Assembly: GCA_030744625.1 (NCBI GenBank)
Contig: JASLQF010000065.1
Coordinates: 62,001-126,000 of the forward strand
Direction: 5' to 3'
Length of the DNA: 64,000 nucleotides
Source: Rhodospirillales bacterium
Lineage (GTDB): Bacteria; Pseudomonadota; Alphaproteobacteria; Rhodospirillales; JASLQF01
Numbering within the stretch: position 1 is the stretch's first letter; each line of letters begins with the position of its first letter. A model generated the notes under the pieces. It was not told where the DNA came from. It worked only from the letters and a program-made list of their open reading frames with translations, and made no database searches. The position numbers were made by a program, and so were the translations under genes. Shown one piece after another: positions 28,325 to 37,015 of the stretch.

Positions 28325-28344
28325 TTTTTGACATAAGTCAAAAA
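28325..28344. promoter_or_regulatory. Candidate FNR/FixK-type box (TTTTTGAC-ATAA-GTCAAAAA)
   Basis: Perfect 8-bp inverted repeat containing TTGAC-N4-GTCAA, between divergent corrinoid protein and BisC-like genes. Confidence 0.65.
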
Positions 28345-28422
28345 GAATTTGTTGCATCACCCGCACCAATCGCCGTTGGGCTTCAACCGCCACAATGCGT
28401 AAAACCGAAACGGAGCGTCGTC

Positions 28423-30723
28423 ATGAGCAAAGGGGAGTCGCAATTCAGCACACTCTCGCATTGGGGAGCCTACACGGTCACCGTCCGCGGCGGACAAGTG
28501 GTCGGCGTTGCACCATTCGTCAAGGACCCCGACCCTTCACCGATTATCGAGGCCTTGCCCAGCGCCCTGCACGACAAGAGCCGCATTCTCCATCCGATGG
28601 TCCGCAAGGGGTTCCTGGAAGATCGGCAAGCGAGCGATCGTACGAAGCGGGGCGCCGACCCGTTTGTCGCGGTTTCCTGGGATGAGGCGTTGGATCTGGT
28701 CGCCGAGGAGTTGGATCGCGTGCAATCCGCCCATGGCAACGAAGCGATTTACGGCAGCTCCGGTTGGTCGAGCGCCGGTCAATTTCACCAAGCGGAATCC
28801 CAGCTCAAGCGGTTCCTGAACGCATTGGGCGGCTTCGTCGACCAGGTCACCAACTTCAGCTTCGGCGCCGCGTCCGTCATCGTGCCGCGCGTCACCGGGT
28901 CGATGGAGCCCGTGCTGACGCCGACCATGTGGCCGGTGATCGTCGAAAACACAAGGTTGATGGTCTTGTTTGGGGGCTTGCCGCAAAAGAACAGCCAGGT
29001 GACCAAGGCCGGGCTGGGCGCCCACAGCATGATGGGGTGGTTGCGCAAGGCAAGGGCCGCCGGTGTCGAGTTCGTGTCGATCAGCCCGAGACGGGACGAC
29101 ATGCCTGATTTTCTCGAGGCGGAATGGCTGCCCGCCCGCCCCAATACCGACGTCGCCTTGATGCTGGGCCTCGCCCATACGTTGGTCGCCGAAGACCTGC
29201 ACGATAGCCAATTCCTGGATCGCTACTGCGTCGGTTTCGAGCGCTTCCTCCCCTACCTGACCGGCCAGGTGGACGGCGTCCCGAAGGACGCCGAATGGGC
29301 GGCGGCAATCACCGAGATCGACGCCGAGACCATCCGCGAACTGGCGCGGCGCATGGCGGCGACACGGTGCATGGTGGCGGCGAGCTGGTCTGTTCAGCGC
29401 TCGGACCATGGCGAGCAGCCCTTCTGGATGGCCGTTGCCCTGGCCGCCATGCTGGGCCAGATCGGACTTCCCGGTGGCGGTTTCGGCTTCGGCTATGGCG
29501 CCATGAACAGCATCGGCGACGCGGTCTCGAGGATACCGGTTCCGTCATTACCCAGGGGCCGGAATTCCGTGCAAGCGTTCATCCCCGTTGCCCGCGTCGC
29601 CGACATGCTGCTGAACCCGGGCGGGCAGATCGACTTCAATGGGGAGAAAATCACTTATCCCGACATTCGGCTGATCTATTGGTGTGGCGGAAACCCGTTC
29701 CATAAACAGCAGGACATCAACCGCCTGCTGCTGGCCTGGCAAAAGCCCGAGACCATCATCATCCACGAACCGTGGTGGACACCGGCGGCGCGCCGCGCCG
29801 ACATCGTTCTCCCCTGTACGACGACCCTCGAACGAAACGATATCGGGGCATCGGATAGAGATCGGTTCTTCATGGCGATGCCCAAGGCGGTCGAGCCGGT
29901 TGGCGAGTCGCGGAGCGACTACGACATATTCTCCGGGTTGTCGAAGCGCCTGGGTTGCCACGAGCACTACACCGAGGGCCGTGACGAAATGGGCTGGCTG
30001 CGCCACATGTACGACGTCGCCCGGCAAGGTGCGTCGCGCGCCGGCCATGAACTGCCGTCATTCGACGACTTCTGGGAAAAAGGCCATCTTGAATTTCCCG
30101 CGAGCAAGGACCCCAAGGTATTGTTCGACGCTTTTCGCGGCGATCCGGGCGGCAGTCCCCTGAAGACTCCGTCGGGGAAAATTGAAATCTATTCGCAAAC
30201 GATCGCCGGGTTTGAATACGATGATTGCCCGGGCCACCCGATGTGGATGGAGCCCATCGAATGGCTGGGTTCGCAAAAAGCCGTAGCTTTCCCGCTGCAT
30301 CTGATTTCGAACGCGCCGGCGCACCGGTTGCACAGCCAGCTCGATTGCGGCGCGGTCAGCCGCGCCGCCAAGGTCGGCGGGCGCGAGCCGGTGTGGATGC
30401 ATCCGCGCGATGCCGGGGCACGGGCCATTGGCGACGGCGATATCGTTCGGGTTTTCAACGGGCGCGGCGCTTGTCTGGCGGGGGCCGTCGTCACCGACTC
30501 GATTCGCCCCGGCGTGATCCAGCTGGCGACCGGTGCCTGGTATGACCCGACGGAGCCGGGCACCATCGGTTCGCTGGATAAACATGGCAATCCCAACGTA
30601 CTGACGCTGGACAAGGGCGCATCGAAGCTAACGCAAACGTGTGCCGCCCTGTCGGCGCTCGTCGAAATCGAGCTCTACGAAGGCGAACCGCCAGCGGTCT
30701 CGGCGTTCGAACCGCCATCGTGA
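28423..30723 (+). CDS. BisC/TorA-like molybdopterin S-/N-oxide reductase, apparently cytoplasmic
   Basis: IYGSSGWSSAGQFHQAESQLKRFLN, LIYWCGGNPFHKQQDINRLL, no N-terminal FeS Cys cluster, no Tat signal. Confidence 0.9.
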   Translation: MSKGESQFSTLSHWGAYTVTVRGGQVVGVAPFVKDPDPSPIIEALPSALHDKSRILHPMVRKGFLEDRQASDRTKRGADPFVAVSWDEALDLVAEELDRVQSAHGNEAIYGSSGWSSAGQFHQAESQLKRFLNALGGFVDQVTNFSFGAASVIVPRVTGSMEPVLTPTMWPVIVENTRLMVLFGGLPQKNSQVTKAGLGAHSMMGWLRKARAAGVEFVSISPRRDDMPDFLEAEWLPARPNTDVALMLGLAHTLVAEDLHDSQFLDRYCVGFERFLPYLTGQVDGVPKDAEWAAAITEIDAETIRELARRMAATRCMVAASWSVQRSDHGEQPFWMAVALAAMLGQIGLPGGGFGFGYGAMNSIGDAVSRIPVPSLPRGRNSVQAFIPVARVADMLLNPGGQIDFNGEKITYPDIRLIYWCGGNPFHKQQDINRLLLAWQKPETIIIHEPWWTPAARRADIVLPCTTTLERNDIGASDRDRFFMAMPKAVEPVGESRSDYDIFSGLSKRLGCHEHYTEGRDEMGWLRHMYDVARQGASRAGHELPSFDDFWEKGHLEFPASKDPKVLFDAFRGDPGGSPLKTPSGKIEIYSQTIAGFEYDDCPGHPMWMEPIEWLGSQKAVAFPLHLISNAPAHRLHSQLDCGAVSRAAKVGGREPVWMHPRDAGARAIGDGDIVRVFNGRGACLAGAVVTDSIRPGVIQLATGAWYDPTEPGTIGSLDKHGNPNVLTLDKGASKLTQTCAALSALVEIELYEGEPPAVSAFEPPS

Positions 30724-30790
30724 GGATTACGGTATGGCGAGCATGTTTCGTCGTCGTCAAACTTCGTGACGACGCCAGGAGAACAAGTCC

Positions 30791-32197
30791 GTGAACAGGG
30801 AAGATTTGTGTTTCTTGTCGGCCGCCCAAATGGCCGAGGCCGTGCGTCGGAAGGAACTCTCGCCCCGCGAAATCGTGGAGACGGTACTGGAGCGCATCGA
30901 CACCCTCAATCCGAAGCTCAACGCCTTTTACACGATCACCGCGGAGACAGCCATCGAGGAGGCCAAGCGCGCCGAGCAAGCCGTGGCCAAGGGTGAGCCG
31001 CTGGGGGCGCTGCACGGCGTTCCGGTGTCTTTCAAGGATACGATGATCACCAAGGATGTGCGAACCACCCTGGGTTCGAAGATCTTCGAGAACAACGTCC
31101 CCCGGGAGGACGCGCCCCTCGTCGAACGGCTCAAGGGGGCGGGTGCCGTCATGTTGGGGAAGACCACCATGCCGGAATTCGCCTGGAAGGGGATGACCGA
31201 TTCCCCCTTGCACGGCATTGCTCGCAATCCATGGAATCCCGATTACACGCCAGGCGGCTCGAGCGGCGGCGCCAGCGCCCAGGTGGCGGCGGGCATGGGT
31301 CCGCTGGCGGCGGGGACGGACGGCGCCGGCTCGATACGGATTCCGGCCGCCTTCACCAACCTGTATGGCATCAAGCCGACGTTCGGTCGCGTACCCGTCT
31401 ACCCATCGAGCGCCTTCGATGCCTTGTCCCATGCCGGCCCGATCACCCGAACGGTCGAGGACGCGGCCCTGATGCTCTCAGTGATGGCCGGGCCCCATCC
31501 TGCCGACCGCCTGTCCCTGGAAGCCCCGCCCGCCGATTACGCGGCCGGCCTGGGGAAAGGCATAAAGGGGCTTCGTGTCGCCTGGAGTCCGGACCTCGGT
31601 TCCGCCGAGGTGGATCCCGAAGTCAAGGAAGTCACGGCCCGGGCGGCGGCGGCCTTCACGGAGCTCGGCTGTTCCGTCGAGGAGGCGGCGCCGGACTTCG
31701 GTGACGTGTCCGAGGTCTACCGGACTTATTTCCGTGTCGGTGTCGCAACCTCCATCGCCGATGTCGTCGATGAATGGGAGCCGCACATGGACCCCGGGCT
31801 GGTCAATATCGGCAGGGAGGGGTTCAAGGTCACGGCGGTCGAGTTCGCCAAGGCACAAGTGCGGCGCCACGCCTTGTTCGATGGTGTGCGGCGCTTCTTC
31901 GAGAGCTTCGACCTGTTGTTGACGCCGAGCGTGGCGGTGCCGCCCTTCAAGGCGGGCGCGCCGTCGCCGGCGCCCGAGCACGGTCACGGGGAGGACTGGT
32001 TCAACTGGTCGCCGTTCACCTATCCCTTCAATCTGACGCAGCTTCCGGCGGCCTCGGTGCCCGCCGGTTTTTCCGAAGAGGGGCTCCCCATCGGGCTTCA
32101 GATCGTCGGGCGGCGCTTCGCCGATCTGACCGTCCTTCAAGCCTCGGCGGCCTACGAAACGGCGCGGCCGTGGGCGGACAGGCGGCCAGCCGTTTAG
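30791..32197 (+). CDS. Amidase-signature family amidase
   Basis: VSFKDTM Lys, GGSSGGASAQVAAGMGPLAAGTDGAGSIRIPAAFT Ser/Ser motif. Confidence 0.94.
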   Translation: MNREDLCFLSAAQMAEAVRRKELSPREIVETVLERIDTLNPKLNAFYTITAETAIEEAKRAEQAVAKGEPLGALHGVPVSFKDTMITKDVRTTLGSKIFENNVPREDAPLVERLKGAGAVMLGKTTMPEFAWKGMTDSPLHGIARNPWNPDYTPGGSSGGASAQVAAGMGPLAAGTDGAGSIRIPAAFTNLYGIKPTFGRVPVYPSSAFDALSHAGPITRTVEDAALMLSVMAGPHPADRLSLEAPPADYAAGLGKGIKGLRVAWSPDLGSAEVDPEVKEVTARAAAAFTELGCSVEEAAPDFGDVSEVYRTYFRVGVATSIADVVDEWEPHMDPGLVNIGREGFKVTAVEFAKAQVRRHALFDGVRRFFESFDLLLTPSVAVPPFKAGAPSPAPEHGHGEDWFNWSPFTYPFNLTQLPAASVPAGFSEEGLPIGLQIVGRRFADLTVLQASAAYETARPWADRRPAV

Positions 32198-32294
32198 ACG
32201 GGGCCGCCGCCGGCGCTTCATGTTTCGGTGCCGGCCCGGGGAAGCGGCTGCACCGTCTGCGCATTTGACATCGCCGGGGAAGGCCTTCACAGTG

Positions 32295-32314
32295 ATGACT
32301 GAATGCTCAGTCAT
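32295..32314. promoter_or_regulatory. Candidate TetR operator ATGACTGA-ATGC-TCAGTCAT
   Basis: Perfect 8-bp inverted repeat about 86 bp upstream of the TetR-fusion ATG. Confidence 0.65.
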
Positions 32315-32400
32315 ATCACCGGCGATCGAAATGAAACACGGTTTCCGCGTGATTTCGCGCCGCCGGCGTTGCGGCGCGTGGTGCGCTACGGGAAAGTAGG

Positions 32401-33510
32401 ATGGTCAGTGTAGGAAAAGAAAAATCCGCCGGGACGGCGAGCCATGCGCCGAGCGGTTTCCTGGATATCGATGTCCGGTCGTCGAGCAGGGATCTGGTGG
32501 TGGGGAGTTTGCGCCTTTTTCCACATCACTTCACGGCGGACGGCGTTGTCGACGGCGGTGTCGTCATGGCCCTCGGGAACTACGTGGCGAGCCATGGGGC
32601 GTCCTTGGATCTGCCGCCCGGATGCAAGAGCACGACCATCGATTCCAATACGAGCTTCCTTAGTCCCCGCGCGACGGACCATCTCGTGGCCAAGGCAAGG
32701 CCGCTGAGCAGGCACCCTCATGTTTCGGTGTGGCGCACGATCGTTTGCGGTGCCGACGAAGAGGTTGTCGCCGAGGTCACTCAAACCGAATCGATCGGTC
32801 CCCAAACCGGGAAACCGGACGATCCCGCCGAAATCCCGTCTGTTGCGAAAGCACGGAAAAACGTGCTGAAAATTTACGGTTCCGACCACGAAGAGGGAAC
32901 CAAACTCAGCGATGTCGCGGTCGAAAGGCGCAAACAGATTTTTCGCGGCGCCTGCGATGTCATCGCCGAGAAGGGATTCGCCAACGCCGCCGTACGCGAC
33001 ATCGCGGCGGCGGCTGGTATGCCGGTGCCCACCATGTACCAATACATCAATGGCAAGGAAGACCTGCTGGCCCTCATTTACGAGGCTTACCTGGGGGAAA
33101 TCAACGCCCGGGTGGAGGCCAGCATCTCGCAAGACATGTCGGCGACAAATAAACTGAAAGCCGCCATCCGCGCCGACATTGAAAGCAACGACGTCCACCA
33201 CCGCTATGTAAAGTTGCTGTTCCAGGAAACCCGGTCGCTTAACGCCGAGGGGCGCGCCCGGGTCAACACTCTCGACGGCACTCACATTGCGATGCTGCGT
33301 GAAATCCTTGAAGAAGGGGTTGCCTCGGGTGAGCTTGACGTCGACGACACGGAACTCGCGGCGAACTTCATATTCTTCCTGTGTGCGATCTGGACGCTGC
33401 GTTATTGGAGCATCGGCGACCACGGTGTCGACGCCATAATCGACAGCATCGTTCATTTCGTGTTGCGCGCCGTCGCCACCGAGGGGCGGGCGGCGTCGAG
33501 GGGCGCGTGA
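32401..33510 (+). CDS. TetR family regulator with N-terminal hotdog (PaaI-thioesterase-like) domain
   Basis: N-terminal DGGVVMALGNYVASHGASLDLPPGCKSTTIDSNTSFLSPRA (PaaI-like); then RRKQIFRGACDVIAEKGFANAAVRDIAAAAGMPVPTMYQYINGKEDLLALIYEAY (TetR HTH). Confidence 0.8.
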   Translation: MVSVGKEKSAGTASHAPSGFLDIDVRSSSRDLVVGSLRLFPHHFTADGVVDGGVVMALGNYVASHGASLDLPPGCKSTTIDSNTSFLSPRATDHLVAKARPLSRHPHVSVWRTIVCGADEEVVAEVTQTESIGPQTGKPDDPAEIPSVAKARKNVLKIYGSDHEEGTKLSDVAVERRKQIFRGACDVIAEKGFANAAVRDIAAAAGMPVPTMYQYINGKEDLLALIYEAYLGEINARVEASISQDMSATNKLKAAIRADIESNDVHHRYVKLLFQETRSLNAEGRARVNTLDGTHIAMLREILEEGVASGELDVDDTELAANFIFFLCAIWTLRYWSIGDHGVDAIIDSIVHFVLRAVATEGRAASRGA

Positions 33511-33582
33511 GTGGTGGCCGGTGCGACGTACGTCACGTTTCTGACGCTGCGATGAAGGACCAGTGAAAGGGAGAGCCGTCAC

Positions 33583-34746
33583 ATGAAGTTCATGTTTTTC
33601 TCGGAGAACGACACGCAGCCCGGCGAAACCCACGAAAGGCGCTATTGGGACCTGGTCGATCAGGTGCTCGCCGCCGAGAAGTGGGGCTTCGACCTGTTCG
33701 GGGTCTCGGAGCAGCTTTTCTCGATCGGCGGCGCCACGACGTCGTCCCCCGATGTGCTCTACGCCTACCTGTTCCCGTTGACCAGCCGTCTCCGTTTCCG
33801 CCACGCCATCACGCTGTTGCCCAAGAACATCAATCATCCCCTGCGCATCGCCTCGCGCACGGCGGTGCAGGATATTCTCTCCCACGGGCGCATCGAGCTC
33901 GGCACCGGGCGCGGCAATACGACCCTGGCCTTGCGCGCCTTCGAGGTCGACCCCAAGACCAACAAGTCGGAATGGGCCGAGGGCATGGAGGTGCTGGTCA
34001 AGGCGTTCACCGAGGACCCCTTCATGCACTACGGCGAGCACTACAAGATCCCGCCGCGCTCGTTGGTGCCGAAAACCATCCAGAAACCCTATCCGCCGCT
34101 TTCCAGCGCCGCGACCAGCGTCGAATCGCACGCCGTCTGCGGCGGCATGGGCATGGGCATCATGAGCTGGTCGAGCTACCTTGGATGGGAAGAGATCGAA
34201 ACCAACTTGGCCGCCTTCGACAAGGGACAGGCCGAGGCCAGGGCCGCCGGCAAGCACATCAACGAGACCCGCGGCGTGCTCGTCCAGGCCTACTGCTCGG
34301 AGACCGACGCCAAGGCCAAGGAAGAGGCCGGCGAAGGCAACGTCGCCTGGCTCAAGCTGGCCATCGACGGTTATCCCAAGCTTGCCAAGCTTTCCAAGGA
34401 CTACGCCTACATGGGCAAGATCAACGACGTCGCCGACAAGTACGACGACTTCGATTACTTCCTCAACGAGTCCGGCGGCGCCGTCTTCGGTTCGCCCGAG
34501 ACCTGCATCAAGCAAATCGAGCGGTTCCGCGAGATCGGCTTCAACGAGGTCATCCTGCGCATGGACTCTACATCGCACCAAAACATCATGAAGTCGGTGG
34601 AGCTGTTCGGCCGCTACGTGATCCCCCACTTCAAGTATCCCGAGAACGTGGTCGAGCCGGCCTCCGAAGTGGTGGCCAGGATGAAGGTATTGCGGGACAA
34701 GGCGAAAGCGGACGGCGTCTACGAGACCCTCAAGGAAGTGTCGTGA
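33583..34746 (+). CDS. LLM-class (luciferase-like) flavin-dependent oxidoreductase
   Basis: AEKWGFDLFGVSEQLF, GRIELGTGRG, GSPETCIKQIERFREIGFNEVILRMD. Confidence 0.9.
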   Translation: MKFMFFSENDTQPGETHERRYWDLVDQVLAAEKWGFDLFGVSEQLFSIGGATTSSPDVLYAYLFPLTSRLRFRHAITLLPKNINHPLRIASRTAVQDILSHGRIELGTGRGNTTLALRAFEVDPKTNKSEWAEGMEVLVKAFTEDPFMHYGEHYKIPPRSLVPKTIQKPYPPLSSAATSVESHAVCGGMGMGIMSWSSYLGWEEIETNLAAFDKGQAEARAAGKHINETRGVLVQAYCSETDAKAKEEAGEGNVAWLKLAIDGYPKLAKLSKDYAYMGKINDVADKYDDFDYFLNESGGAVFGSPETCIKQIERFREIGFNEVILRMDSTSHQNIMKSVELFGRYVIPHFKYPENVVEPASEVVARMKVLRDKAKADGVYETLKEVS

Positions 34747-34774
34747 GCAAGGGCGGCCGGCAGGGAGGTCGAAG

Positions 34775-35245
34775 ATGGCGCGAATTCTCGAGTTCCTGAC
34801 CATCAACCTGGCGGTCAGCGATCTGGACTCGACGGTCGACAAGTACCGGGCGATGGGCCTGAAGCCCCATCCCCCCAGCCGCATGCCGGAGCCGCCGGCC
34901 CAGATCACCGACGTTTCCGTACCGCTCGGTTCGGTCGGCCACGTGTCCATCATCTCGCCGACCGACCCTTCCTCGACCGTGGCGCGCTTCATCGAGAAGC
35001 GCGGCGAGGGGGCGTACTCGATCGCGCTTCGGGTCGATAACCTGCTCGAAATCATGGAGGAATGGCGCGCCGTCGGTATCGAGTGGATCTTGCCCGAGCC
35101 CTACGAGTTCCCGCCGGGCTCACCGTGCGTGCAGTATCTGCCGGACAAGCTGATCGCCAATTGGGTAAAGCCGTCGTCCATGAACGGCGTGCTTTTCGAG
35201 GCTTTCGAGCTTCAGGGAAACATCCGTCCCTTCGGGGAGGAATGA
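34775..35245 (+). CDS. VOC/glyoxalase-superfamily protein
   Basis: NLAVSDLDSTVDKYRAMGLKPH...GEGAYSIALRVDNLLEIMEEWRAVGIEWI. Confidence 0.8.
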   Translation: MARILEFLTINLAVSDLDSTVDKYRAMGLKPHPPSRMPEPPAQITDVSVPLGSVGHVSIISPTDPSSTVARFIEKRGEGAYSIALRVDNLLEIMEEWRAVGIEWILPEPYEFPPGSPCVQYLPDKLIANWVKPSSMNGVLFEAFELQGNIRPFGEE

Positions 35246-35333
35246 CTAACACCGAGTAAAGCGGGCGCCGCGCCCGATGCCGCCCCGCCGGCGCGAATAT
35301 CGGGCAAGGGGCGTGCGCCAGGGAGATAGACCC

Positions 35334-36128
35334 ATGTCCAATCGTTATGCCGCCTACAAGGAACTGCTCGTCGAGCCCAAGGAGAACGGCGTTCTCTTGA
35401 TCACCCTCAACCGGCCCAAGGTCTTGAACGCCATGACCTACGCCATGCACACCGAGCTTTCGAACATCTGGGATGACGTGGCGCGCGATCCCAAGACCAA
35501 GGTCGCGGTGATCACCGGCGCCGGGCGCGCCTTCTGCTCCGGCAACGACCTCAACAATCCCGACCCGGACCTCGACATGGTCCGCGAGATCATGTCGGAC
35601 GCGGTCAGGATCGTGCGCGGCATGATCGAATGCGACAAGCCGGTGGTCTCGGCCATCAACGGCGTCGCCGTCGGCGCCGGCCTGGCCATCGCCGTCCTCG
35701 CCGACATCAGCGTCGCCGCCGAGGACGCCAAGTTGATCGATGCCCACACCACGGTCGGCACCGTCGCCGGCGACCACGGCTGCCTGTTGTGGCCGATGCT
35801 GTGCGGGCTCGCCAAGGCCAAGTTCTACATGTTCAACATGGAGCCGCTGACCGGCAAGGAAGCGGAGCGCATCGGCGTCGTCACCAAGGCGGTGCCCACC
35901 GACCAAGTACTGCCATTGGCCATGGAATTTGCCGGGCGCCTGGCCGACATGGCGCAACACGCCATCCGCGGAACCAAGCGCTCGATGAACGGCTGGCTGC
36001 GCCAGGCCATGCCCATCTTCGAGCACTCGGTGGCGCTCGAGATGGTGGATTTTCTCGATGCCGATATATTAGAGGCGCGCCAGGCCTTCCGCGAGAAGCG
36101 GAAGCCCAGGTACCCCTCCGCGCAATAG
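35334..36128 (+). CDS. Enoyl-CoA hydratase/isomerase family protein
   Basis: VLLITLNRPKVLNAMTYAMHTELSNIWDDVARDPKTKVAVITGAGRAFCSGNDL. Confidence 0.93.
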   Translation: MSNRYAAYKELLVEPKENGVLLITLNRPKVLNAMTYAMHTELSNIWDDVARDPKTKVAVITGAGRAFCSGNDLNNPDPDLDMVREIMSDAVRIVRGMIECDKPVVSAINGVAVGAGLAIAVLADISVAAEDAKLIDAHTTVGTVAGDHGCLLWPMLCGLAKAKFYMFNMEPLTGKEAERIGVVTKAVPTDQVLPLAMEFAGRLADMAQHAIRGTKRSMNGWLRQAMPIFEHSVALEMVDFLDADILEARQAFREKRKPRYPSAQ

Positions 36129-36179
36129 GCGGGCGGCACGCGCCCGGCGGCGCGATCCCGAACAGCAAGCGAGGCATCC

Positions 36180-36563
36180 TTGAGAGCACCCGAAATCGGC
36201 GAAAGCGCCACCCAGACCTTCGACACCTCCTATGACCATACGGCGGAGGCCAGCGGCAATCCGGGCGTCGTCGTGGTCTCGACGTGGAGCCTCGTGGTGT
36301 GGCTGGAGGTGGTCGCCGAGAGCATCATCCGAGGGAACTACGAGGATGGCGAGATGTCGGTGGGCGCCGCGGTCTGCGTTCGCCACCTGGCGCCGTCGCC
36401 GGTGGGCCGGCCGGTGGCGATCACCGCGACCGTCACCGGCGCCCGCAAGAACATCGTCGATTTCGACGTCAAGGTGCGCGACGGCGAGAAGGTGCTGATG
36501 ACCGGCACCCACACCCGCGCCGTCATCGACCTCGAAGCCTTCCTCGATCAGTTGAAGGATTAG
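36180..36563 (+). CDS. Hotdog-fold thioesterase (fluoroacetyl-CoA thioesterase FlK-like); TTG start
   Basis: VVSTWSLVVWLEVVAESIIR...SVGAAVCVRHLAPSPVGRPVAITATVT...GTHTRAVID. Confidence 0.82.
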   Translation: MRAPEIGESATQTFDTSYDHTAEASGNPGVVVVSTWSLVVWLEVVAESIIRGNYEDGEMSVGAAVCVRHLAPSPVGRPVAITATVTGARKNIVDFDVKVRDGEKVLMTGTHTRAVIDLEAFLDQLKD

Positions 36564-36606
36564 CGCGTTGTCCGGCCGGGTGGGGGTGGCAACGACACGA
36601 TTCCAA

Positions 36607-36624
36607 CTGATCCAGGACACTAGC
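36607..36624. repeat. 18-bp repeat CTGATCCAGGACACTAGC, copy 1
   Basis: Exact match to 51067..51084. Confidence 0.6.
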
Positions 36625-36991
36625 CCGGCGCCAGACAATGATCGACCTTGGCCAGCAACTCGCTTGGTGAAAACGGCTTGGCGATCTGCTCCGTGGCCCC
36701 CAGCAACACGGCGGCGTCGAGAACGTCGAGGTAACCGGACTTGCCGCCGCCGGAGATGACCATGATCTTCTGGTCGGGGTGGATTTTCCTTATCTCCCTG
36801 AGGGTCTCCAGCCCCTCGACCTCGGGCATGAAAATGTCGGTAATGACGAGGTCCAGCTCCTCGGACTTGCTGATCTCGATGCCTTGACCGCCGTCAGCCG
36901 CCTCGAGGACTTCGTGCCCGGCGGTGTCGAGGATGCGCCGCAACACATAGCGGACGTTTTCTTCATCGTCGATGATGAGTATGCGCGCCAT
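36620..36991 (-). CDS. Single-domain response regulator (CheY-like receiver)
   Basis: ILIIDDEENVRYVLRRIL, DLVITDIFMPEVEGLETLREIR, KIMVISGG, QIAKPFSPSELLAKV. Confidence 0.92.
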   Translation of the reverse strand: MARILIIDDEENVRYVLRRILDTAGHEVLEAADGGQGIEISKSEELDLVITDIFMPEVEGLETLREIRKIHPDQKIMVISGGGKSGYLDVLDAAVLLGATEQIAKPFSPSELLAKVDHCLAPG

Positions 36992-37015
36992 TTGGCCTCC
37001 TTTTTCTATCCGGGC

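Noticed and set aside
27605-28393. Long N-terminal extension of the corrinoid protein ORF (start 28393)
   Set aside because: The extension would cover the divergent promoter and FNR-like box; the ATG at 28243 gives the typical ~212-aa corrinoid protein.
32386-35055. 889-aa minus-strand ORF
   Set aside because: Antisense shadow of the TetR-fusion and LLM genes in high-GC DNA; composition is not protein-like and the plus-strand frames carry clear domains.
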